Assembly (NCBI GenBank): GCA_026196275.1 | Contig: JAPHTQ010000020.1 | Coordinates: forward strand, 1 to 40,926 | Direction of reading: 5' to 3' | Source of the DNA: Gammaproteobacteria bacterium | Lineage (GTDB): Bacteria > Pseudomonadota > Gammaproteobacteria > Thiohalomonadales > Thiohalomonadaceae | DNA: 40,926 bases | In this document: positions 16,708 to 23,279 of the stretch, piece after piece | Numbering within the stretch: the stretch's first letter is position 1 | Layout: each line of letters opens with the position of its first letter | Notes under the pieces: generated by a model | What the model saw: the letters and a program-made list of their open reading frames with translations, nothing else | What the model was told of the DNA's origin: nothing | Databases searched by the model: none | Program-made: the position numbers and the translations under genes

Positions 16708-17553
16708 ATGACCTTTTCCCCCCTTCACCCGTTATCCCTCACTCTTCTCCTGCTCGGCCTGTTTACTATCGCTCCTCTTCATGCCGAGCCTCCGCAACTG
16801 ATGCTCGCTACCGTCTGGGATCGCAGCGACAACCCCGCCGGCTGGTGGATGAGCGAGAAGTATGACGGGGTGCGCGGCTACTGGGACGGCAAACAGATGG
16901 TCAGCCGCGGCGGCGGGCCCATCGTCCTGCCGCAGAGCCTGCAGCACGCCCTGCCCCCCTTCCCCCTCGACGGCGAGTTGTGGGCTGGACGCGACCGCTT
17001 CGCCCACACCCTCGCCACGGTACGGGATCGGCAGCCAGGCGAGGGGTGGGCCGATATCCGCTACCTGGTTTTCGATGCCCCGGCGATGGATGGCACGTTC
17101 GAGGCGCGCCTGGCGATGGTGGAGCAGTGGCTCAGCGAGAACCCGGCAGAGACGATCCGCACGGTAAAACAGATCCGTTGCCGGGGCGAAGGGCACCTGC
17201 AGCAGTTTCTCGACGGGATAGAGGCGAGGAGCGGCGAGGGGGTAATGCTGCGCGCCGCCGCCTCACCCTACCAGGCCGGCCGCAGCCCGCACCTACGCAA
17301 GGTCAAGCGCTTTGATGATAGTGAGGCGGTGGTAGTGGGCTACAACCCCGGCAAGGGCAAATATACGGGGATGGTCGGTTCACTCCAGCTGGAGTTGGCC
17401 GACGGCACCCGCTTCGCCGCCGGCTCGGGGCTAAGCGATGCCGAACGACAAAATCCGCCACCTATCGGCGCCACCATCACCTTCAAGCACCACGGCTGGA
17501 CCCGTCACGGCAAACCACGGTTTCCCGTATTCTGGCGGGTGCGTGCGCCGTAG
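16708..17553 (+). CDS. Periplasmic-type ATP-dependent DNA ligase (LigE-like)
   Basis: 281-aa minimal ATP-dependent DNA ligase with a Sec signal peptide (about 1-25, LTLLLLGLFTIAPLHA). Adenylation lysine Lys51 lies in motif I SEKYDGVRGYW; motif III is around LVFDAPAMDG; motif IV EGVMLR and motif V LRKVKRF follow. A short OB-fold domain ends the protein, with no extra DNA-binding domain. This is the layout of Lig E enzymes, found mainly in Gram-negatives and proposed to act outside the cytoplasm on nicked DNA, for example during uptake or in extracellular DNA. ATG at 16708 has AAGGAG at 16692-16697. Confidence 0.92.
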   Translation: MTFSPLHPLSLTLLLLGLFTIAPLHAEPPQLMLATVWDRSDNPAGWWMSEKYDGVRGYWDGKQMVSRGGGPIVLPQSLQHALPPFPLDGELWAGRDRFAHTLATVRDRQPGEGWADIRYLVFDAPAMDGTFEARLAMVEQWLSENPAETIRTVKQIRCRGEGHLQQFLDGIEARSGEGVMLRAAASPYQAGRSPHLRKVKRFDDSEAVVVGYNPGKGKYTGMVGSLQLELADGTRFAAGSGLSDAERQNPPPIGATITFKHHGWTRHGKPRFPVFWRVRAP

Positions 17554-17654
17554 TGGCGGATATGCCGGCGACGATCGCCCTCACTGTGGATGACCGGGAA
17601 ACGCGCAGCGTCCTCTTTACCTATCTCAAGTCAGACCCGCCTTCAGTGTACAGG

Positions 17655-17808
17655 TCGAACGCCTGCCACTGACCGCGTCCACCGTATCGGTCAGGAGAAC
17701 CCGGTTTTCATCTACAAATGGTTCACCGAAGGGAAGAGCGAGGAGAGGATTCTGGCACTCAGGGCACACGCTACAGAACACATCTTCCCACTCAGAGTTT
17801 CACACTGA
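17655..17808 (+). pseudogene. SNF2 helicase C-terminal remnant
   Basis: Residues DRVHRIGQENPVFIYKWF and TEGKSEERILALRA correspond to helicase motif VI and the C-terminus of SNF2 ATPases. They align closely with the end of the intact SNF2 gene in this window (nt about 31908-32020). The upstream remainder of the gene is missing, and the tail is joined directly to sequence matching about 32233 onward, so about 210 bp are deleted relative to the intact copy. It is not functional as a helicase. Confidence 0.82.
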
Positions 17809-17880
17809 AGCGACATCTCTACTCCCGCAAATAGACGCCCCCTCCGGGGTATGGCAAGGTTTCTGTTATGTTATGTCACG
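17778..17880. repeat. Copy A of a duplicated noncoding segment (partner 32233-32336)
   Basis: This stretch aligns with 32233-32336 at roughly 85-87% by eye, for instance CACTGAAGCGAC, CCCGCAAATAGAC and GTATGGCAAGGTTT. In copy B it is the 3' flank of the SNF2 gene and runs into the start of the DUF2238 gene. Here it follows the SNF2 remnant and precedes the methyltransferase gene. Confidence 0.8.
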
Positions 17881-17922
17881 CCCCCATCATCGCGACGGGG
17901 CGAAACCAACCAGGTCGGTAAT

Positions 17923-18441
17923 ATGAAAGCATCCGCAGTATGCATCGGTCTTAGCAACCCCAAGAGTCCGGAGAACGTCGGTGCGGTAATGCGTGCCGCC
18001 GGCTGCTACCGGGTGGATACGGTATTTTATACCGGTAAACGCTATCCGCTCGCTGCACGTTTCAATACCGACACAAAAAGTGTCCGCCAGAGGATCCCGT
18101 TGAACGGTGTCGACTCGCTGCTGGATGCCGTCAATAAAACGATGAAGGTTGTTTGTGTTGAGCTGGTGGAAGGGGCAACGCCATTGCCTGCGTTCGTGCA
18201 CCCGGACCAGGCGTTCTATATCTTCGGCCCTGAGGACGGTACGCTCCACCAGGAACTGATCGACCGGGCCCATGCGGTGGTCTATGTGCCGACGGTGGGC
18301 TGCATGAATCTTGCCGCCACGGTCAACGTGGTGCTTTACGACAGGCTGGCCAAAACGGACAGCAGCGTGGCCAGCGACACGCTGATCCGCCAGAGCCGTG
18401 ATACCAACAATCGGGTCAGGGTGAAACGCGTTGCCAAGTGA
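17923..18441 (+). CDS. SpoU/TrmH-family RNA 2'-O-methyltransferase
   Basis: 172-aa SPOUT methyltransferase. The three family motifs are present: motif 1 NPKSPENVGAVMRAAGC (about 10-26) with the Asn and Arg that handle SAM and RNA, motif 2 FYIFGPEDGTL (about 99-109), and motif 3 VVYVPTVGCMNLAATVNVVLYD (about 118-139), forming the trefoil knot. It lacks an N-terminal L30-like extension, so it is a minimal form; tRNA or rRNA ribose methylation is expected but the target site is unknown. ATG at 17923 is chosen because conserved text starts there; the upstream open frame is the duplicated noncoding segment. Confidence 0.9.
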   Translation: MKASAVCIGLSNPKSPENVGAVMRAAGCYRVDTVFYTGKRYPLAARFNTDTKSVRQRIPLNGVDSLLDAVNKTMKVVCVELVEGATPLPAFVHPDQAFYIFGPEDGTLHQELIDRAHAVVYVPTVGCMNLAATVNVVLYDRLAKTDSSVASDTLIRQSRDTNNRVRVKRVAK

Positions 18442-18472
18442 AAGGGTTATTCTGTCAACGCGAATAAATAAT

Positions 18473-18542
18473 GGGGTCAAGTCTAGCGACATATAGTAAT
18501 TAAACCCTATTTTATTATATGCATGATGCTAGATTTTACCCC
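18473..18542. repeat. REP/MITE-like element related to the adjacent RAYT element
   Basis: GGGGTCAAGTCTAGC at 18473-18487 and its near reverse complement GCTAGATTTTACCCC at 18528-18542 bound a 70-bp AT-rich segment. The same termini bound the RAYT element at 19456-20461. It has no coding capacity and looks like a non-autonomous relative that the nearby transposase could act on. Confidence 0.7.
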
Positions 18543-18648
18543 TTAACTCTTTGACCCTTTAACTTTGCACGACACACAGCGGCAAGCTAACACAGAGACA
18601 GCGCGGTTTCTCTGTGCCTGCTGTAGCGGCTCATGCGCCGCCTGCGCT

Positions 18649-19386
18649 TTATCGACGGCGCAGCACCCAGGCCAGCGCCGACCACACTGTCGCCAGCAGC
18701 GCCAGCGCACAGACCAGCCAGAGCACTGCGATCGGGCCGAACAGGTTGGGCGCCTGCATCATCATCGACATCAGCGACTCATCATAATAGAAGAACCACT
18801 GGTGATCCGGCGGAAAGACCATCTCGTGCAGGGCATAAAAAACCCGCACCGGACCGGCTGCCGCCAGCAGCAGTACCGCGCCCCCCAAGCCTATGACAGA
18901 ACCGAGGGCTAGCCGCCCCGCCGATGGAGGTGACATACGCCGCCAGACAGCCATCAGCGACAGTGCTACTGCCAGCCCCAACGCAATCCAGGCAGCCGTC
19001 CGGAAGCGGCCAACCAGGTGAGCGACATCCTGTAAGTGCACCACTTCGGCACGGGTCAGCAGCGGTCCCAGCCCCATACCGTCGGGTGTGTGGTAAACGA
19101 GCGCGGAGAGCCCTTCACCACCATGGTTAATCGCATCGACAATACCGCTGAACAGGCGCTCCCGCTCCGCCCTGTCGGTAAGCTCGAACTGCGTCCGAAA
19201 CCGGTTGCGCGGGGCCTCCGACTCGATGGTGGCCTCGATATCCAGCAGGTCGTACCAGGCAGAGTAGCCATAATCCACCTGCGCCAGCCCCTGCCACGAG
19301 AGATACAGTGAAGCCAGCAGCATCGACAGCAGCAACAGCGACCACTGCAGCGCATTGACGAGCCGAAGAATCATGCGACTACTCAC
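18649..19386 (-). CDS. DUF1461-like integral membrane protein
   Basis: 245-aa protein with membrane segments at about 10-30, 129-148, 160-180 and 215-240. Features matching DUF1461 proteins: the loop LTRAEVVHLQDVAHLV, and the later FYALHEMVFPPDHQWFFYYDESL with conserved His, Phe and Trp. Function of the family is not known to me. It lies between the two REP/RAYT repeats, on the opposite strand to the methyltransferase gene. Confidence 0.78.
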   Translation of the reverse strand: MSSRMILRLVNALQWSLLLLSMLLASLYLSWQGLAQVDYGYSAWYDLLDIEATIESEAPRNRFRTQFELTDRAERERLFSGIVDAINHGGEGLSALVYHTPDGMGLGPLLTRAEVVHLQDVAHLVGRFRTAAWIALGLAVALSLMAVWRRMSPPSAGRLALGSVIGLGGAVLLLAAAGPVRVFYALHEMVFPPDHQWFFYYDESLMSMMMQAPNLFGPIAVLWLVCALALLATVWSALAWVLRRR

Positions 19387-19451
19387 CCTGCATATTTCCT
19401 TAACTCTCTCATCGTCATCATCCCTATAGCGATTTTCTCATCGAGAATGCA

Positions 19452-20414
19452 TCAAGGGGTCAAATCTAGCATTATAGAGTTAATATCTCTCTCCAACCCC
19501 TTGTCACCCCGTAACCGTTGCTTGATCGACCGTATCGTCGAACCAGCGCCAGCGTAACCTGACAGGCCAAATACCTTGGCAATGTCGCTTAGACGCATTC
19601 CCCCTGCCTGCTGGCACAGATACATGGCCACCGAGCGTGCAGGCGTTTGCACCGCCTTTCCGCGCCTGGACCGCCAGATCTCCTCTTCAGAAAGGCCATA
19701 GTGGCTGACCACCGCTGAAACGATTGCCGCCACACCGGGCCTTGGCTGCACCCGGGCCAGTTCTGGCACGTCGATAGAATGCGCCCTGCCGGCCAGCACA
19801 CGTTGCTTGAACGCGTCGTCACCCAGTATCGGCTCCATGCGCGCCTGCCGGTAATATTCCCCCAGCGCCGCATCGCTACCCCCGGCGACATAGGCCTTGT
19901 ACCGCGCATGACGACTACGCTTTCCGATGGCATTCAAAACATAGTCGGTCGTGAGCCACGCTGGCGGGCGACGTTTACCGATATAGTCCGGATAGCTCGA
20001 CCAGTGGTACCGTTCCAGACTATCGATCAGACCCGCTTCCAGCGGGTTGCGATGGATGTAACGCGACAGTTGTAGCCAATAGGCGTCCGCATCGACCAAG
20101 ATCGCCTTGTAGCGTCCGCGGAACAGCGGGCCGTCCCGGCGAGTCGAGCGATTGAAATATTGGGTATACAGGCCGTTGATGTGTCGCATGATGCGCTGGA
20201 GGTTGCCCTCCGGTGTGCGGACCAGGAGATGGTAGTGGTTACCCATCAAACAATAGGCGTGCCATTCGGCGCCAAAACGCTCCTTCGTCTCAGCAAGCAG
20301 GCTAAGGAAGTGCCGGTAATGATCATCATTTTTGAAGATCTGCTGTCTTCCAGCGCCCCGGTTCATCACGTGATACCAGGCGCCTGGATATTCGATGCGT
20401 AGAGGTCTGGCCAT
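19452..20414 (-). CDS. REP-associated tyrosine transposase (RAYT, Y1/HUH family)
   Basis: 320-aa transposase. N-terminal Y1_Tnp domain with MARPLRIEYPGAWYHVMNRG, the HUH motif His60-Tyr-His62 in GNHYHLLV, and catalytic Tyr119 in LSRYIHRNP. RDGPLFRGRYKAILV is typical of RAYTs. A C-terminal HTH region (about 255-310, DnaA-like) likely reads the REP ends. The stop and last codons (ending IMLDLTP) lie within the terminal repeat itself. RAYTs are usually single-copy, immobile or rarely mobile, and process REP-type DNA as single strands. Confidence 0.93.
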   Translation of the reverse strand: MARPLRIEYPGAWYHVMNRGAGRQQIFKNDDHYRHFLSLLAETKERFGAEWHAYCLMGNHYHLLVRTPEGNLQRIMRHINGLYTQYFNRSTRRDGPLFRGRYKAILVDADAYWLQLSRYIHRNPLEAGLIDSLERYHWSSYPDYIGKRRPPAWLTTDYVLNAIGKRSRHARYKAYVAGGSDAALGEYYRQARMEPILGDDAFKQRVLAGRAHSIDVPELARVQPRPGVAAIVSAVVSHYGLSEEEIWRSRRGKAVQTPARSVAMYLCQQAGGMRLSDIAKVFGLSGYAGAGSTIRSIKQRLRGDKGLERDINSIMLDLTP

Positions 20415-20461
20415 GAGATAAAGTATAGGATCAATTACTTTATGTTACTAGACTTGACCCC
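19456..20461. mobile_element. RAYT element with GGGGTCAARTCTAG ends
   Basis: About 1.0 kb bounded by GGGGTCAAATCTAGC (19456-19470) and, inverted, CTAGACTTGACCCC (20448-20461). The right end is followed by a second TTGACCCCTTCCC (direct repeat at 20454-20466 and 20468-20480). It carries the transposase and abuts a recQ gene that is cut off at 20481. No target-site duplication could be assigned. Confidence 0.78.
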
Positions 20462-20480
20462 TTCCCCTTGACCCCTTCCC

Positions 20481-20934
20481 CTCTGAAGTTGTGGCCCCAC
20501 TCGGAGATGCAGTGCGCCTCATCCACGGCGAACAGCGACACCGGCACCCGGGCGATGGCGGCACGAAAGCGCTCGTTATTGAACCGCTCCGGGGCGACGT
20601 AGAGCAGCCGCAACGAACCGTCGCGCAACCGCTCCATCACCTGGCGGTAGGCGTCGGCATCGAGGCTGGAGTCGAGACGCGCCGCGGCGATACCGCGCCG
20701 GGTCAGGGCGTCGATCTGATCCTTCATCAGCGCGATCAACGGCGAGACCACCAGCGTCACCCCCGGCAACAGCAACGCCGGGAGCTGATAACAGATCGAC
20801 TTGCCGCCGCCGGTGGGAAAGACCGCCGCCGCCGAGCGACCGTCGAGCAGATGAGCAATCACCGCCTCCTGACCGGGGCGGAACGCGTCGTAACCAAAGT
20901 GCGCCTTGAGCGCCTCAAGAGTCCCTTCCTGCAT
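20481..20934 (-). pseudogene. recQ-family helicase, 5' fragment truncated by RAYT element
   Basis: The first ~151 codons of a RecQ-family DNA helicase remain: [18 protein letters not shown], Walker [29 protein letters not shown] and the DEAH box in [13 protein letters not shown]. The match stops at 20481 and the frame continues 14 codons through repeat DNA to a stop at 20440. All later motifs, the zinc-binding and HRDC domains are gone, and none of them reappears beyond the element. The start is strong (AGAGGAGG 6 nt upstream), so a truncated peptide may still be made. It is only about half identical to the intact RecQ at 33-35 kb. Confidence 0.88.
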
Positions 20935-21030
20935 GCCAAACCTCCTCTGTTGTTTTATGGCTCCGTACAGTCTATCAACGACATAGGGTAACGTGGAACC
21001 GACTGCTCATAGGCATTAGACTGCGACACA

Positions 21031-22578
21031 ATGACCCGGCGGCGCAGCCGCCCCATCCACCGCAGCGGGACGACAGGAACCTTGGACGACGACAGCCGCG
21101 CCCTCAGCCAGAGCTATCTCAACGCCCGGCGCCAGCATCCGGCGTGGCTGCTGCTCGCCTCGCCGCGGGCGCCGCTGCTGCTCAGCTGCCTCAAGCCGCT
21201 GTTCGAGGTGGGCCACGGCAGCATCGAGATGGAGGAGGCGCTGCAGCGGTTGGCCGGTTTGTTAGCGCGCCACGGCGGGGATGCGGATCTGGCGGTGGAG
21301 GGCGACGACTACGCCGCCATGGCGCGGCGCGAGCTGCGCGGTTGGATCAAGCGCGGGCTGGTGGTGGAGCGTGAGGGACGGCTCAGCGCCACCGATGCGC
21401 TGCAGCAGGTGATGCGCTTTATCGAGGGGCTGGGCGAGCGGGCCATGACCTCCACCGCCTCGCGCCTGGCGACGGTGCAGCGCGAGATCGAGAATCTGGA
21501 GAGCCGCCTCAACCCCGAACGTGAGAGCCGCGCCGCCCATCTGCGGCGCAAGATCGCTGCGTTGCAGCAAGAGCTGGAGGAGGTCGAGGCGGGCCACTTC
21601 GAGGTGCTCGACGGCAGCGCCGCCGAGGAGGGGATCCGTGAGGTCTTCAACCTCGCCCAGAGCCTGCGCGCCGACTTCCGCCGCGTGGAGGACTCCTACC
21701 GCGAGGCGGACCGGTGCCTGCGCCACGCCATCATCAGCGAACGTCACCACCGCGGCGAGATCGTCGACAACCTCCTCGACAGCCACGCAAGCCTGCTGGA
21801 GACGGCGGAGGGGAAGGTCTTTCACGGCTTCTACGAGCAGCTGCACCAGAAGGTGGAGCTGGAACAAATGAAACAGCGGCTGCGCAACATCCTGCGCACC
21901 CCCGCCGCCGCCACGGCGCTCAGCCGGCCGCAGCAGTCGGAGCTGCGCTGGCTCATCGCCCGGCTGGTGGGCGAATCGGGCAACGTCATCCGCGCCCGCG
22001 CCCGCAGCGAACGGGACGTAAAGGGCTTTCTCAAGACAGGCCTGGCCGCCGAGCACCACCGAGTGGGCGAACTGCTTAATCAAATTCTGGAAAGCGCCCT
22101 GCATATCGACTGGTCCCGTGCCGCTACCCGCCGTGCCGCCGCCCCGCTGCCGCCGGTGGGGGTGGCCGCCGGCCCGCTGCCGCTGGTGGAGCGGCTCCGC
22201 TTCAAGGTGGTGGAGGGCGACGAGGAGGAGGCCCTCGATTTGCGCCAGCAGGATGTGGATCTCGACGAGGTGGACGAGGAGTTCTGGCAGGCGTTCGACG
22301 ACCTCGACCGCCAGGCGCTGCTCGACGAGACCCGCCAGCTGCTGGACGAGCGCGGCGAGGCGCTGACCGTCGGCCAGCTGAGCGAGGCCCTGCCGCCGCG
22401 CCACGACCTGGAGACCCTGGCGCTGTGGCTCAGCCTGGCCCGCGAGGCGGAGCTGCCCATCGGCGACAGCCGCGAGCAGGTAACGCTGGAGGACAGCGAC
22501 GGCCAGCGCCTGCGCTTTACCATCCCCCGGGTGGCCCTTTCCGCCGCCGCCTTGGAAAATATTGAGTGGGAGGTTTAA
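21031..22578 (+). CDS. jetA: Wadjet type I subunit JetA (DUF3375, kleisin-like)
   Basis: 515-aa DUF3375 protein, the MukF-like kleisin of the Wadjet anti-plasmid complex. Recognisable text: SYLNARRQHPAWLLLASPRAPLLLSCL near the N-terminus, a central region rich in Arg/Glu helices (about 150-290), and an acidic C-terminal winged-helix region (VGQLSEALPPRHDLETLALWLSLA). First gene of jetABC; the next start follows the stop by 2 nt. Start is uncertain: ATG 21031 has no ribosome site, while TTG 21082 has AGGA close upstream and fits where the family usually begins. JetA bridges the SMC heads and recruits JetB. Confidence 0.92.
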   Translation: MTRRRSRPIHRSGTTGTLDDDSRALSQSYLNARRQHPAWLLLASPRAPLLLSCLKPLFEVGHGSIEMEEALQRLAGLLARHGGDADLAVEGDDYAAMARRELRGWIKRGLVVEREGRLSATDALQQVMRFIEGLGERAMTSTASRLATVQREIENLESRLNPERESRAAHLRRKIAALQQELEEVEAGHFEVLDGSAAEEGIREVFNLAQSLRADFRRVEDSYREADRCLRHAIISERHHRGEIVDNLLDSHASLLETAEGKVFHGFYEQLHQKVELEQMKQRLRNILRTPAAATALSRPQQSELRWLIARLVGESGNVIRARARSERDVKGFLKTGLAAEHHRVGELLNQILESALHIDWSRAATRRAAAPLPPVGVAAGPLPLVERLRFKVVEGDEEEALDLRQQDVDLDEVDEEFWQAFDDLDRQALLDETRQLLDERGEALTVGQLSEALPPRHDLETLALWLSLAREAELPIGDSREQVTLEDSDGQRLRFTIPRVALSAAALENIEWEV

Positions 22579-22580
22579 TC

Positions 22581-23279
22581 ATGGAAAACCTGTTCGATAA
22601 ACGCGCTGCCGAGAAGCAGAACGATCCGGACACCACCAATGAGGGGCAGACCGATACCACCCCGACGGAGGCGGACAGCGGTTACACCGCGCGCGAGGTC
22701 AAGGGCGCGGTGCAGGAGTTGCTGCGCAGCGGCCTGCTGGAGGCGGAGCGCAAACCCAACCTCTACCGCACCGCGCTAACCCACCGCGATGCCATCGCCG
22801 CCATCCTCGAGCCGCTCGACCTGCTACTGCGCATCGACGATGTACGCGGGCTGGCTTTCCTCACCGTGACCGAGGCGCTCTTCGGCGACGAGCTCGAGCA
22901 GTGGTCCCACCCGCTGGTGCGCCGCCAGCGCCTCACCCTGGAGCAGTCGCTGCTGGTGGCGATCCTGCGCCAACAGTACATCGCCCACGAGCAGGAGGCG
23001 GGGGCCGGCGCCGGCGATGCGGTGGTGGAGCTGGAGGAGCTACTGCCGCAGCTGCAGGTCTATCTCGGCGACAGCGGCAGCGAGATGAAGGAGCAGAAGC
23101 GGCTGCGCAGCCTGCTCGAAGCGCTGCGCGGTCACGGCATCGTCTCCGAGGTGGACGAGCGCGAACAGAAGGTGAAGATCCGCCCCCTCATCACCCACCT
23201 GGCCAATCCGGAGAGCCTGCAGAGCCTGCTGCACCACTTCCGCACACTGGCCGCCGGCGGAGGAGACGAGTGCGAATGA
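22581..23279 (+). CDS. jetB: Wadjet type I subunit JetB (DUF4194, KITE-like)
   Basis: 232-aa DUF4194 protein, the MukE-like winged-helix (KITE) partner of JetA. Core text: AREVKGAVQELLRSGLLEAERKPNLYR, later LLLRIDDVRGLAFLTV, then PLVRRQRLTLEQSLLVAILRQQY and SLLEALRGHGIV. ATG at 22581 follows GGGAGG (22567-22572). Its stop overlaps the jetC start (ATGA, 23276-23279), giving translational coupling. The Asp/Thr-rich first 40 residues look disordered. Confidence 0.93.
   Translation: MENLFDKRAAEKQNDPDTTNEGQTDTTPTEADSGYTAREVKGAVQELLRSGLLEAERKPNLYRTALTHRDAIAAILEPLDLLLRIDDVRGLAFLTVTEALFGDELEQWSHPLVRRQRLTLEQSLLVAILRQQYIAHEQEAGAGAGDAVVELEELLPQLQVYLGDSGSEMKEQKRLRSLLEALRGHGIVSEVDEREQKVKIRPLITHLANPESLQSLLHHFRTLAAGGGDECE

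Noticed and set aside
17590-17808. 72-codon open frame read as a standalone gene
   Set aside because: Its middle is the C-terminal end of SNF2 and its ends are unrelated; it is a remnant, so it is listed as a pseudogene.
21262-22404. 380-codon minus-strand frame opposite jetA
   Set aside because: Composition mirrors the coding strand; no ribosome site or motif.
22901-23275. Upstream 125-codon extension of jetC
   Set aside because: It overlaps jetB entirely, has low-complexity Arg/Gly/Ala sequence typical of a GC-rich shadow frame, and the ATGA junction gives a clear start.
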